Source: Propionibacteriales bacterium (GTDB lineage: Bacteria; Actinomycetota; Actinomycetes; Propionibacteriales; Nocardioidaceae). From it: DNA of 64,000 bases. Made by a program: the position numbers and the translations under genes. Under the pieces are notes generated by a model, which saw only the letters and a program-made list of their open reading frames with translations, did not search any database and had not been told where the DNA came from. The stretch is taken from the NCBI GenBank assembly GCA_026392455.1, contig JAPLCB010000009.1, positions 372,001 through 436,000 on the forward strand. The letters run 5' to 3'. Below, piece after piece: positions 53,363 to 62,901 of the stretch (position 1 is the first letter of the stretch; each line of letters starts with the position of its first letter).

Positions 53363-53399
53363 ACCCAGCCCCGCTGGACATTGTTCCGCGGGGCTGGGT
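53363..53399. terminator. Hairpin terminator after fadB
   Basis: ACCCAGCCCCGC and GCGGGGCTGGGT are perfect 12-bp arms around a 13-base loop, 16 bp after the fadB stop. No U-tract, but position and stem support termination of the thiolase-fadB transcript. Confidence 0.75.
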
Positions 53400-53529
53400 G
53401 GCAATCGTATCCATCCACGTTCGGCCGCAACATCCCGTCCAGACCCACGTTCCCCGAATCAAACTGCAGGATTCCAGTCGCCGCCCGCGAGCCACCCGCT
53501 GCCACCGTGATCGTTCTCCAAGGACTGCC

Positions 53530-54261
53530 ATGGCCTCGAACAATCCGCTTCACGTCGCTGGGTCGATGTCGATCGACGAACTCTCCCGAGCGAGCGGGCT
53601 ATCGGTCCGGACTGTGCGCTACTACCTCACCAGAGGCCTCCTCCCCGCGCCCGACCGAGAGGGTCGTCGCAAGGTGTTCGGTCGTAGGCATCGGCACCGC
53701 CTCCAGCAAGTTCGTGCGCTCCTTTCCCACGGCTTGACCCTTCAGGCAATCCAGGACGGATTTCTCACCGAGCGGGTACCTTGCGACGCGCTCGGCGCCT
53801 CTCATGCGCTCATCGCCGTGTGGACGGCTGATCAGTGGTCGCCCATCGATCGTCGTGATCTCGAACGATCGGCCGCCGGGTCTCTTGATGAGAGCGCCAT
53901 CGAATGGCTCGTCGCGAGCCGAGCCCTCCGGCCTGGCCAGGCCTCGGAGTTCGAGGCCTCAGATGCCATCGACGCCGCTCTGGAGCTTCACACTCTGGGC
54001 ATTCCGCTGGACGTGATCGTTGCCGCCAACACGGCCGCCCAGCGTTCGGTCGAACGGTTGACAGCGGACCTCACCGCATTGTGGGAAGTCGGGGAACTGG
54101 GCTCCACCGGACTTGACTTCGAAGAATCTGGGAGCTTCGACCAGGTCCAAGCCCTCCACGCCTTGCGTACGGCGACGTTGATCGCTATCGCCGTCACGTT
54201 CGAGCGAACGGTTGTGGCCAGGTACCGCAGGATGATGCCGCCGCCGACCGATCCCGACTGA
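53530..54261 (+). CDS. MerR-family transcriptional regulator
   Basis: 243 residues from ATG 53530 (AAGGA 6 nt upstream). MerR HTH 'MSIDELSRASGLSVRTVRYY' near residues 13-32, 'TRGLLPAPDREGRRKVFG' wing, then a 150-residue C-terminal domain of unknown type. It lies after the fadAB terminator with its own promoter and may control the nearby operon through the repeats at 49754-49800. That target is inference. Confidence 0.83.
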   Translation: MASNNPLHVAGSMSIDELSRASGLSVRTVRYYLTRGLLPAPDREGRRKVFGRRHRHRLQQVRALLSHGLTLQAIQDGFLTERVPCDALGASHALIAVWTADQWSPIDRRDLERSAAGSLDESAIEWLVASRALRPGQASEFEASDAIDAALELHTLGIPLDVIVAANTAAQRSVERLTADLTALWEVGELGSTGLDFEESGSFDQVQALHALRTATLIAIAVTFERTVVARYRRMMPPPTDPD

Positions 54262-54357
54262 CTGGTTTGGCAACATGAGGTCTCGCAGGGGCGAAGCACA
54301 AGCTCTGGCGTTCTCGCGATCCCCTGCACCGAGCTAGTGTCGGGAACTCAGGTGGAG

Positions 54358-55611
54358 TCATCGTCCGTAGTGCTCAACCATGAGCAACTGAAGTTCTCCG
54401 ACTCCGAAGCCCAGGACTGCACCGACTGTGACCATGAGCAGCTCGTCCTCCTTGAAGACAGGACGCAGGATCCCCTCGTACTGAGCTGGCGAAAGCTGGT
54501 TCATCTTGTCGATGATGAGTTGTTCGATTCCCAAGGTCCGCGCGGCATAGTCCTTAGCGTGCGCGATGGTTTCGGGAATCCTGTCGACTAGGTGGTTCAC
54601 CACGGTAGATCTGAGTTGTCGATACCCCGATGTCCCGATCACGATAGTGACCGCCGGACGAGCCAACCCAAGCTGATCGTCAAGCGCGGCCGAGACCTCC
54701 TTGTCGATGGCCGCAAGGAGTCGGTCCGAAGTCGGTCCGTGGAGAAGCCCCTCGAGGAGGACCTCCGGAGAGAAGATGTCGTTGGCGAGGATTCGGGCGT
54801 AGTCCTGAGTGATCTGGTCGCGCTGGCTGTGGAGAACGCCGTGCACAGGGAACAGGCCAAAGATCTTCCTTCGCTTCCTGGGAACGAAGATCAGGTTCAA
54901 CGCAAGCCAGTCACTGGCGAATCCGACGAAGAAGCCGAAGGCCGGCATGATCCAAGGATTGTGGAAGTAGGCCCACGCGACCATCTGTACCGATCCGATG
55001 AGGAGCCCGAAGTAGATGCCGCTCCGGCGGATGAACTTCATCGGCGCCCGCCCGATCCCACGAACCAGAGCGTTCAACTGCTCCTTGTTGCGGACCAGGA
55101 TGGTGACGGCGAGGTATTGGAGGTCGACGAACCGTCCCAAGTCGCGACGCATGTCGACTAGAAGGTTGTCGACGATTCCCGGCGCAGCGCGGCGGATCCG
55201 GGCGAGGATGGCGTTGCGCCCGACCTGGGGAATGGAGTCCCAGAGTCCAGGACGGACCTTTTGGCACAGCAGTCGCGCGAGGTCGTCGACGATCTCGGTG
55301 AGTGGCTCTCGGAGTTCCTCGACGAGCTCCGCAGGATCGATGTTGTCCAGGATCTCCTCTGGCCGCAGTAGTTCCTCGGTCAGCATCTCGATCGTCACTG
55401 AGGCGGTCTTCCCAGCTCGGCGCGGCACCACACCCTGCCATCCCAAGGGCCCTACGCCCCGGAACTGGAGCGGGCGATACAGCATCTGCAGCGCCACCAG
55501 CTTGGTTCCGTACCCAACAAGTGCAGCTATCGCAGGCATCGAGAGGTAGATCAGCCAGTGACTACCGACATCAACGCGAATCTCGGACCAACTCTGGACG
55601 AACGGCACCAT
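54358..55611 (-). CDS. DUF445 family membrane protein
   Basis: 417 residues from ATG 55611, chosen because the longer TTG-initiated frame would run into the neighbouring gene and lacks an SD. Hydrophobic N-terminal segment near 'PAIAALVGYGTKLVALQMLY', second near 'FGLLIGSVQMVAWAYFHNPW', and DUF445 motifs 'PLGWQGVVPRRAGKTA' and 'GTSGYRQLRSTVVNHLVDRI'. Function of the family is unknown. 8 bp from the end of the next gene; the two may be co-transcribed. Confidence 0.8.
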   Translation of the reverse strand: MVPFVQSWSEIRVDVGSHWLIYLSMPAIAALVGYGTKLVALQMLYRPLQFRGVGPLGWQGVVPRRAGKTASVTIEMLTEELLRPEEILDNIDPAELVEELREPLTEIVDDLARLLCQKVRPGLWDSIPQVGRNAILARIRRAAPGIVDNLLVDMRRDLGRFVDLQYLAVTILVRNKEQLNALVRGIGRAPMKFIRRSGIYFGLLIGSVQMVAWAYFHNPWIMPAFGFFVGFASDWLALNLIFVPRKRRKIFGLFPVHGVLHSQRDQITQDYARILANDIFSPEVLLEGLLHGPTSDRLLAAIDKEVSAALDDQLGLARPAVTIVIGTSGYRQLRSTVVNHLVDRIPETIAHAKDYAARTLGIEQLIIDKMNQLSPAQYEGILRPVFKEDELLMVTVGAVLGFGVGELQLLMVEHYGR

Positions 55612-55619
55612 GGCGGCGA

Positions 55620-56312
55620 TCACCGGAAGTCGTCCAGAGCTGCACGCCAAAGGTCCGCGCCGAGGGGCGACAATTGAAGCGATCGCTTCTCCACACGAGG
55701 GGGGATCGGACCATGGGTGGCCCTTCGAATCGCCCGCAGCACCATGGTGTCCGCGGCGAGGATCTCGTATTCAGTCTTGAGTCGAGAATCCTCTGGCCCT
55801 TCTTCGACAAGGCCCATCAACTTCAGCCTGCCTACGTACACCGGAGTCATCTGGGGCAGGGTCAGGTTCGCGCTCTTTCCGATGAGCGACATGTTCTGCA
55901 GCACGGCCTCACCAGTGCTCCCTCCTCGAGTCCTCTGAAATATGTGAATCATGGGGGATGCCGAGCCGTCCGAGAGGGCGCCGAGAATTCGTGCTTCGTC
56001 AGGGACCAGTCCGTCGAGGAGGTGGTGGAACAGGTCCGACCTGCTTGAGCTGGTGTCGTCCTCGAGCGCTCGCTCCAACAGGCCTCGGAGCTTGCCGCCT
56101 AGCGATTCCTGGTCGATGTGGCGAGCGGTCATTGCTGCCGACGAAGGGGCTACGGTGTCCATGCGCTCACGGAGGAGCGCAAGCGTCTGGCGCTCGTACC
56201 AACCTGCGACAGTCACTGTGGAGCGCAACGCCGTACCAAGTAGTGATCGGAAACCTTCCAGCACGTCGACACCTTCGCCCCCGTCAAGGGCGCGTTCACC
56301 CTGACCCGTCAC
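55620..56312 (-). CDS. Abi-alpha (DUF4393)-like protein
   Basis: 230 residues. The central segment 'EARILGALSDGSASPMIHIF', 'VLQNMSLIGKSANLTLPQMTP' and 'YVGRLKLMGLVEEGPED' resembles the abortive-infection alpha family (winged-helix-like). The match is from pattern memory, so moderate. The GTG start at 56312 has no SD; the start is uncertain. Upstream of the DUF445 gene in the same direction. Family members were described in phage-defence contexts, but here the role is unproven. Confidence 0.6.
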   Translation of the reverse strand: MTGQGERALDGGEGVDVLEGFRSLLGTALRSTVTVAGWYERQTLALLRERMDTVAPSSAAMTARHIDQESLGGKLRGLLERALEDDTSSSRSDLFHHLLDGLVPDEARILGALSDGSASPMIHIFQRTRGGSTGEAVLQNMSLIGKSANLTLPQMTPVYVGRLKLMGLVEEGPEDSRLKTEYEILAADTMVLRAIRRATHGPIPPRVEKRSLQLSPLGADLWRAALDDFR

Positions 56313-56354
56313 GACGACGCACCGATAGGGCTCGTCACAGCGCGAACCCCATCC

Positions 56355-57548
56355 TCATCGGAGAAGCTCTCCCGCAATGATCAACTTGCGGATCTCAGTC
56401 GTTCCCGCGCCGATCTCGAGCAGCTTGATCGTCCGGAAGAGCCGGTTGATCTCGGTTTCCCAGATGTAGCCAGATCCTCCGTGCACCTGCAACGCGTGGT
56501 TCAGGACCCGGTTAGCGACCTCCGAGCAGAACATGACCGAAGCTGCGGTGAGCGCGTGGATCTCACCCCGCCCTGCCTCGGCCTCGTCGACCTGATCGCA
56601 CTCGGCCAAGACTCTCCAGCACAAGCCCTTTGCTGCCTCGATCTCGGCGTACATCTCAGCGATACGCGCCTGGACCATCTGGAAGGTCGAGATCGGTGCG
56701 CCGAACTGCTCACGCGAACCCGCGTACTCGACCGAGAGTTGGAGAGCACGCTCCGCGACACCGACAGCGATCGGCGCGATCATCGCCCGCTCGTAGTCGA
56801 GCCCGGACATCACCACACGGTGGCCCTCGTGCTCCTCACCGAGGATATTGCCGACGGGCACGACCATGTCCTCGAAGACCAGCTCCGAGGTCTGCGACCC
56901 ACGGAACCCCATCTTCACCAACTTCTGGGCAACCTGGAAGCCAGGCGTGTCGGTCTCGACCACAAAGGCAGTGATGCCTTTCGATCCCCGGTCGGGCTGC
57001 GTCTTCGCGTACAGCAGGCACACGTCCGCTACAGGGCCATTCGTGATGTACAACTTCGAGCCCGAGATCCGGTAGACGTCCCCGTCGCGGACCGCCCGGG
57101 TCCGCATCGATCCGAGTGCATCCGACCCGGCGCCGGGCTCGGTCAGCCCAAGACAGCCGACCCACTCACCGCTACAGAGTTTGGGCAGGAAGCGCTTTCG
57201 AATGTCCTCATTGCCATTGATGTAGATGTTGTTGGCGCAGAGATTGTCGTGCGCCGCCCAACTCAGCGCTACTGCTGGGTTCCAGCGCGCAAAAGCCTGA
57301 AGGACGAGGCCAGCCTCGAGATAGCCCATACCCGCGCCGCCATATCCCGGGCTGATGGTGGCACCGAGCATCCCGGCACGCCCGAAGCGTTCCATCAGGT
57401 CCTCGGGCCACCACTCCTCGTTGTCCATTCGCTCGGCGAGAGGTCCGAGTTCCCTGCGGCCGAAGTCGTCGGCGGCCTTCAACAAACTCTGCTGTTCCTC
57501 GCTCAGGCCGAAACTGTGTGCAGCCGATGAAGTGTCGTGGGTTTTCAT
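56355..57548 (-). CDS. Acyl-CoA dehydrogenase, isovaleryl/citronellyl-CoA type
   Basis: 397 residues from ATG 57548 (AGGAG 7 nt upstream). FAD and substrate motifs 'LTEPGAGSDALGSMRT' near residue 135, 'KLYITNGPVADVCLLY', 'GFRGSQTSELVFEDM', and 'IGAGTTEIRKLIIAGELL'. A Glu in 'SGLDYERAM' (about Glu253) aligns with the catalytic Glu254 of isovaleryl-CoA dehydrogenase, which supports a branched or terpenoid substrate. Downstream of the TetR gene, in the carboxylase/AtuA transcript. Confidence 0.88.
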   Translation of the reverse strand: MKTHDTSSAAHSFGLSEEQQSLLKAADDFGRRELGPLAERMDNEEWWPEDLMERFGRAGMLGATISPGYGGAGMGYLEAGLVLQAFARWNPAVALSWAAHDNLCANNIYINGNEDIRKRFLPKLCSGEWVGCLGLTEPGAGSDALGSMRTRAVRDGDVYRISGSKLYITNGPVADVCLLYAKTQPDRGSKGITAFVVETDTPGFQVAQKLVKMGFRGSQTSELVFEDMVVPVGNILGEEHEGHRVVMSGLDYERAMIAPIAVGVAERALQLSVEYAGSREQFGAPISTFQMVQARIAEMYAEIEAAKGLCWRVLAECDQVDEAEAGRGEIHALTAASVMFCSEVANRVLNHALQVHGGSGYIWETEINRLFRTIKLLEIGAGTTEIRKLIIAGELLR

Positions 57549-57621
57549 GGAAGTCTCCTGGTTCTCAGGTCTCTGTGCTCGCACTTGGCATTCCAGGCGG
57601 CTGACACGGGTAGGACGGGTT

Positions 57622-58281
57622 TCACGAACGGGGCGGCGCGGTTGGTGCCGCAGTGGTGAGCACTGCCATCGCCGCGTTGCGCAGGATCAACCGGAGCCGA
57701 TCGTCGGGGAGTCCAGAATCGTGGTTCAGCGTGGACTGCACCGCGCCGATCGCACAGTGCACGACCGTGCGGGCGCCAGCGTCATCGATGTCCGGATCCC
57801 ACTCGGTCAGCAGATGCACCCACTCCTCGATGTGCATCCGTTGCTTCCGACGGAGATTGCGGCGGTCTTGTTCTGGCAGGTGACCGACCTCCCGGAAGTA
57901 CACCTGCGCGACATTCCGGTCCGCGACCACAAAACTGATCTGAGCATCGATCAAGCGCAGCAGGGCCTCACGCGGATCGCTCGGCGCCTCATCCGCAAGC
58001 CGGGCACTCTCGGCAAGCAGGCCATCGATCACCCGATCGAACATTGCGACCAGGACAGCGGCTTTGCCCGGGAAGTGCCGGTAGATGGCCGAGGCCGTGA
58101 TCCCCGCTGCCTCGCCGACCTGCTCCATCGATACTGCGTGGAAGCCGTCGAGCGACATCAGGTCGGCGGCAGCGCTGAGGATGCGCTCTTTCCGCGCCGG
58201 ATCACGGGTCCGCCCCGTCCCCTTACCCACCATCGGCGGAGTCTTGGAGGCACCTGCGCGCGGGGTCGTCACAGCGCTCAT
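57622..58281 (-). CDS. TetR-family transcriptional regulator of the catabolic operon
   Basis: 219 residues with HTH 'RKERILSAAADLMSLDGFHA' and 'AAGITASAIYRHFPGKAAVL' near residues 30-75. It overlaps the AtuA-like gene end (ATGA at 58278-58281), so it is translated within the operon and probably senses one of the acyl-CoA intermediates. No clear palindrome was seen near its start. Confidence 0.9.
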   Translation of the reverse strand: MSAVTTPRAGASKTPPMVGKGTGRTRDPARKERILSAAADLMSLDGFHAVSMEQVGEAAGITASAIYRHFPGKAAVLVAMFDRVIDGLLAESARLADEAPSDPREALLRLIDAQISFVVADRNVAQVYFREVGHLPEQDRRNLRRKQRMHIEEWVHLLTEWDPDIDDAGARTVVHCAIGAVQSTLNHDSGLPDDRLRLILRNAAMAVLTTAAPTAPPRS

Positions 58282-60056
58282 CGTGGGTCACCACCGTCGG
58301 CTGCGACAACCCACGAACCGGGGAGGTCGACGTATCGCGAGCGCAGATACTCTCCGAGGCCTTTGGCCTGGGGATCTGGACGGGTTGAGTCCGCGACGCC
58401 GTTCCCGAGCAGACCGATCGCCACGAAGTTTAGAGCCAAGAGATTGGGCAAGTCGTAGCGGCGCACCTCGAGACCCGCAGACTCAGGCAGAAGCTCCTTG
58501 AACCTCTCAACACTCAGGTAGTCCTGCAACCAGGCGTAGTGCTCGGCTTCTGCGCACCACACCCCGACATTCGCGTTTCCACCTTTGTCCCCCGACCGGG
58601 CTGCGCAGACTGTTCCGAGCGGCGCTCGCTGCGTTGCCTCACCCGCGGGCCGGGTAATCGACACCGTCGGCGCGCCAGCGTGCTCGGCCACGCCGGCTGG
58701 CGTGTGCTCGATCACTGCGCGAGTTCCGTCAGGCAGGACCAACTCCTGGGTAACGGCCTCGGCGGCCACCAACGCCGGCCAGTAGACTCCGAACTCCGCG
58801 GCATCGGTCGGCGGAGTGGTCGTGTGGACGCCGGCATACCCGCTGAGCGCCATCTCGATCACCGCGTCAGCGAACCGGCGTCCCACTTTGGAGCGATCTG
58901 AGTCCTTCACGGTGATGCGCAGGTGAGCCGTTGCCTGAGCGTTGGTCGGCGCATCGGGACGATCGAACCTGAGGAGCTGCACGTCCGCGTCATCGAACTG
59001 TTCCCGACCACCGAGCAGGTCGAACAGTCTGTGCTCGGCGGCGGCGGCCTTCGCCTCGATGTCCAGGCCGGTCAACACCAGCGTCATCGTATTGCGGAAG
59101 CCGCCGACGAAGTCGATCGCAACCTTGAGCGAGCCCGTGGGCGCGGACCCTCGAGCACCGTCGATGCGAACCCGGTCGACTGCTTCCTGGGTCAGCTCCA
59201 CCGAGTCGAAGTGCGCGATCACATCGGGGTTTGCGTAGTCGGGACCGGCGATCTCGTACAGAAGCTGCGCGGTAACCGTGCCGACCGAGACAACGCCTCC
59301 GGTGCCCTGGTGCTTGGTGATCACGCTCGAGCCGTCGGTGGCGACCTCCGCGATCGGGAATCCAGGGGTCCGGGAGTCAGGGAGCTCGTGGCTCCATGAG
59401 TAATTGCCACCCGTCGCTTGCGGCCCACACTCGATCACGTGTCCTGCCGCAACAGCGCCGGCCAGAGCGTCGAAATCGGTGCGCTTCCAGCCGTGCCACC
59501 ACGCAGCAGGACCGACAACGAGCGATGCGTCGGTGACGCGAGGGCAAACGACGATGTCGGCACCGGCAGTCAGCGCGTCCACGATCCCCCAAGCACCGAG
59601 GTACGCGTTGGCAGTGACCGGAACGACTCCTTCGTCGCGCAACGAAGTGCCCCGGTCGAGATGCGTGAAGTCGTGGCCGCTGGCCATCAGCTCCTGCATC
59701 CGATCGGTCAAGTCGTCACCTTCGATGAACGCCACCTTCGGCGCCAGGCCGAGCCTGTCTCCGAGCACGGAGATCTGTTCGGCCAACCCTGCAGGGTTCA
59801 GGCCGCCAGCGTTGGTCACGACCTTGATGCCCCGGTCGAGGACCGTCCCGAGCACCTGCTCGAGCTGGATCAGATGGGTCTTCGCAAACCCGGCGCCCGG
59901 GTCCTTCCGGCGAGCCTTCCACAAGATGAGCATGGTGAGCTCAGCGAGGTAGTCGCCGGTCACCACGTCAACGGGGCCGCCGTCCACCATCTCACGCATC
60001 GCGGCGAGCCGGTCCCCGTAGAATCCCGAGACGTTTCCAATCCTGACGGGTCTCAT
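58278..60056 (-). CDS. AtuA-family (DUF1446) protein
   Basis: 592 residues from ATG 60056. N-terminal DUF1446 domain ('GNVSGFYGDRLAAMREMV', 'GLNPAGLAEQISVLGDRLG', 'GAWGIVDALTAGADIVVCPR'), middle 'GYVGVH' type region and C-terminal domain 'LGTVCAARSGDKGGNANVGVW'. AtuA is required for acyclic terpene utilisation in Pseudomonas and its biochemical role remains uncertain. It overlaps both neighbours by 4 bp. Surrounding carboxylase and acyl-CoA dehydrogenase genes agree with a terpenoid or branched-chain pathway. Confidence 0.88.
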   Translation of the reverse strand: MRPVRIGNVSGFYGDRLAAMREMVDGGPVDVVTGDYLAELTMLILWKARRKDPGAGFAKTHLIQLEQVLGTVLDRGIKVVTNAGGLNPAGLAEQISVLGDRLGLAPKVAFIEGDDLTDRMQELMASGHDFTHLDRGTSLRDEGVVPVTANAYLGAWGIVDALTAGADIVVCPRVTDASLVVGPAAWWHGWKRTDFDALAGAVAAGHVIECGPQATGGNYSWSHELPDSRTPGFPIAEVATDGSSVITKHQGTGGVVSVGTVTAQLLYEIAGPDYANPDVIAHFDSVELTQEAVDRVRIDGARGSAPTGSLKVAIDFVGGFRNTMTLVLTGLDIEAKAAAAEHRLFDLLGGREQFDDADVQLLRFDRPDAPTNAQATAHLRITVKDSDRSKVGRRFADAVIEMALSGYAGVHTTTPPTDAAEFGVYWPALVAAEAVTQELVLPDGTRAVIEHTPAGVAEHAGAPTVSITRPAGEATQRAPLGTVCAARSGDKGGNANVGVWCAEAEHYAWLQDYLSVERFKELLPESAGLEVRRYDLPNLLALNFVAIGLLGNGVADSTRPDPQAKGLGEYLRSRYVDLPGSWVVAADGGDPR

Positions 60057-60904
60057 CGGACCACGCTCCTTGTCGCAACGTGCGCCCAGCCTGCGGGCCG
60101 TCCAGGCCCCGGCGCACCGGCATAAGCCTGTGCGATCGTCATCCACTCCAGCGCGACTTCACCAGAGATCGTGAGACCGGTGTCAGCCGGATTGCGGCGT
60201 TGGGTAACGGCCAGGCAGAAGTCCAGGGCAGGGCCCGTGACTCGGTCGTCGGCGTGCGGGTCACCCCAGGTCCACACCTCACCGCCGACCGTTCGCAGTT
60301 CGACGTGCACGGGCACTTCCGGGACGGGGCGGCCATTGAGCTGGAAAGCAAAGGCAAACGTACGAACGCCAAGGTCCGCAACGTGGCGTAGGCGTGCTGT
60401 CGGCACTCGCTCGATTCCGAGCGCGTCGGCGATGTCCTGCCCGTGCGCCCAGGTCTCCATCAGGCGCGCCGTCGCCGATGAGATCACGCCCATATCCGGC
60501 CCGAACCAGGGCAGGCGTGCACTTGGGTCTGCGTCTGCGAAGGTGTCCAGCAGACGCGCGCGCGAGCGTTCAAACCAAGAGCGAGCCTCCGCCTCCGGGA
60601 GTGGCCGGTACCTCTCCGCGACCACATCGGGGAACTCATCCCCGTACTTCAGGAGGGCGTCTCGTTGCGCGGCAAAGGCCTCGACATCAGTGATCGCCAA
60701 GCGGGTACTATCGTCGAAGAACGCAAGATGGGTCACCTGATCTCCGACCGACCAGCCTTCGGCCGGCGTCAGCCGAGCCCAATCTCCGTCGACGAGCCCA
60801 TCGAGAATCCGAATCAGATCAGCCGATTCGGCCCGGAGATCGGCAACCACCTGGTCGCGGATCGCGGCCTTCCCGGGACTAGTTGCTCCAGTGCGCGCGC
60901 TCAT
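60053..60904 (-). CDS. TIGR03084-like, mycothiol-dependent-fold (DinB/MDMPI) protein
   Basis: 283 residues. The N-terminal half is of the DinB/maleylpyruvate-isomerase metal-binding type: 'TPAEGWSVGDQVTHLAFFDD' with the first His, 'METWAHGQDIADALG' with two His-like positions near residue 150. Such proteins (TIGR03084) accompany AtuA-like and acyl-CoA genes in actinobacteria. It may bind a metal and act as a thiol-linked isomerase or hydrolase. 4-bp overlaps on both sides. Confidence 0.8.
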   Translation of the reverse strand: MSARTGATSPGKAAIRDQVVADLRAESADLIRILDGLVDGDWARLTPAEGWSVGDQVTHLAFFDDSTRLAITDVEAFAAQRDALLKYGDEFPDVVAERYRPLPEAEARSWFERSRARLLDTFADADPSARLPWFGPDMGVISSATARLMETWAHGQDIADALGIERVPTARLRHVADLGVRTFAFAFQLNGRPVPEVPVHVELRTVGGEVWTWGDPHADDRVTGPALDFCLAVTQRRNPADTGLTISGEVALEWMTIAQAYAGAPGPGRPAGWAHVATRSVVR

Positions 60905-62892
60905 GATTCCTCCTCCGGGTCGGCCACAATCGCGAGGACCGCCCCCTGGTCGACCGTTTGGCCGGCACTCACACCCACCTGGACCACCGTTCCGGGATGT
61001 GGGGCCTTGACCTGGTGCTCCATCTTCATCGCCTCCAGCACGATCAGAACGTCGCCGGCTGCCACCGACTGACCGACCTCGGCCATGACACGGACGACGG
61101 TCCCCGGCATTGGAGCGACCAGGGAGCCAGCTGTGTTCGCGTTCTCCAGTTCCGGGAAGCGAGGTTGCTCCTCAAGCGTCGAGCTGCCGAGCACCGAGTC
61201 CGCGTAGCGAATCGATCCCGCACGAGCAATCCGGACCGTGCGACGAATCCCGGCGACCTCGAGATCAACCGAGTCCGCCGAACTTGAGCGGATCCGAACG
61301 GGGCCGAGGGTGACGCCTTCAACCTCGGCGGCCACTCGGTCCCGGTCAATCCGGTACCGGACCCGGATGTCGCGTTCGCCGCAGCGGTAAGCGACCTCCT
61401 GCGGTTGGTTCGGCACGTTCCTCCACCCCGAGGGAACCGCCGGATTCACGACCGCCCCAGCCCGACGCTGCGCCTGGTCGGCAAGTGCGACGGCTAGGGG
61501 ATGGATCACATCAAGTCGAGGGTCGCCCGCCATCAGAACCGTCGGATCATGGCGGGTCAGGTAGCCGGTGTCTATGTCGCCGGCGAGGAACTCGTCCTCG
61601 CGAAGGATCCCAATGAGGAGGTCTCGGTTGGTGACGACCCCGTGCACTCTCGAGTCGGCCAGTGTTCGCGCAAGCAGCCGGACCGCCTGCTCACGATCCT
61701 CGCCATAAGCCATCACCTTCGCCAGCATCGGGTCGTAGAAGACACTGACTTCGTCCCCGGTTCGGAAGCCCGCGTCGACCCGCACTCCTGGACGGTCCGG
61801 GATCTCAAACAGGTCGAGCCGACCTGTCGAGGGCAGATACCCAGCCGCGACGTCCTCGGCGTACAGACGGGCTTCGATCGCGTGCCCTCGTAGCGTCGGC
61901 CGAAGTGCCGCCTCGGGAAGGACCTTGCCCTCAGCAACCGCGAGCTGGAGGGCAACCAAGTCAAGGCCGGTTACCAACTCGGTGACCGGATGTTCGACCT
62001 GGAGGCGGGTGTTCACCTCGAGGAAGAAGAACTCGCCCGAGACGTCCATGATGAACTCGACGGTCCCGGCGCCTCGATAGCCGATGGCGCGTGCTGCGGC
62101 GACGGCCGCCGCGCCGAGTGCGTCTCGTCGAGAGCCATCTACTACCGGGGACGGGGCCTCTTCGAGGATCTTCTGATAGCGCCGCTGGATCGAGCACTCG
62201 CGCTCGAAGAGATGCACCACGTTGTCATGGTTGTCGGCGAAGACCTGGACCTCGATGTGACGCGGCCGTTGGACCAAGCGCTCCAGGAAGACGGCGCCGT
62301 TGCCGAAAGCCCCGACGGCCTCCCGGCGGGCACCCTCGACTGCAGTTGCGAGCTCATCACGGCCGTTGACCACACGCATTCCACGGCCACCGCCGCCGAA
62401 CGCAGCCTTGACCAGGAGTGGGAATCCGATCTCGTTCGCGGCTCGCTCGAGGACCTCGGTGGCCACCTCCCCGTCCTCGATCGAGATCCCGGGGAGCACG
62501 GGTACGCCGGCCGCCGCCATGAGTTCCTTGGCAGCCGTCTTCGAACCCATCGCGCGAATCGCATCGGGTGGCGGACCGACGAAGATCAATCCCGCGTCAG
62601 CACAGGCTTCGGCGAACTCCGCGTTCTCGGAGAGGAAGCCGTATCCGGGGTGGATGGCCTGCGCACCTGTCGACTGAGCCGCCGCGATGATCAGCTCGGG
62701 TCGCAGGTACGTCTCGGCAGCCGAAGATCCGGGAAGCGCGACAGCTTCGTCCGCCTCCAAGACGAAGGGGGCCGAAGCGTCGGGCTCGGAGTGGACCGCG
62801 ACCGTCGCGATGTCGAGACTGCGCGCAGATCGGATAACACGCGAGGCAATCTCGCCCCGGTTCGCGATCAACAGCTTGGTGATTCTGGCCAT
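60901..62892 (-). CDS. Acyl-CoA carboxylase alpha subunit (biotin carboxylase + BCCP)
   Basis: 663 residues. Biotin carboxylase core: start 'KLLIANRGEIASRVIRSARS', ATP-grasp 'KAAFGGGGRGMRVV', 'ERECSIQRRYQKILEEAPSP' and 'FLEVNTRLQVEHPVTE'; biotinyl Lys in 'LEAMKMEH' near residue 629. It carboxylates biotin with bicarbonate and ATP. With the beta subunit encoded upstream it would carboxylate geranyl-CoA, methylcrotonyl-CoA or a similar acyl-CoA. Overlaps the TIGR03084-like gene. Confidence 0.94.
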   Translation of the reverse strand: MARITKLLIANRGEIASRVIRSARSLDIATVAVHSEPDASAPFVLEADEAVALPGSSAAETYLRPELIIAAAQSTGAQAIHPGYGFLSENAEFAEACADAGLIFVGPPPDAIRAMGSKTAAKELMAAAGVPVLPGISIEDGEVATEVLERAANEIGFPLLVKAAFGGGGRGMRVVNGRDELATAVEGARREAVGAFGNGAVFLERLVQRPRHIEVQVFADNHDNVVHLFERECSIQRRYQKILEEAPSPVVDGSRRDALGAAAVAAARAIGYRGAGTVEFIMDVSGEFFFLEVNTRLQVEHPVTELVTGLDLVALQLAVAEGKVLPEAALRPTLRGHAIEARLYAEDVAAGYLPSTGRLDLFEIPDRPGVRVDAGFRTGDEVSVFYDPMLAKVMAYGEDREQAVRLLARTLADSRVHGVVTNRDLLIGILREDEFLAGDIDTGYLTRHDPTVLMAGDPRLDVIHPLAVALADQAQRRAGAVVNPAVPSGWRNVPNQPQEVAYRCGERDIRVRYRIDRDRVAAEVEGVTLGPVRIRSSSADSVDLEVAGIRRTVRIARAGSIRYADSVLGSSTLEEQPRFPELENANTAGSLVAPMPGTVVRVMAEVGQSVAAGDVLIVLEAMKMEHQVKAPHPGTVVQVGVSAGQTVDQGAVLAIVADPEEES

Positions 62893-62901
62893 GACGCTTC
62901 C

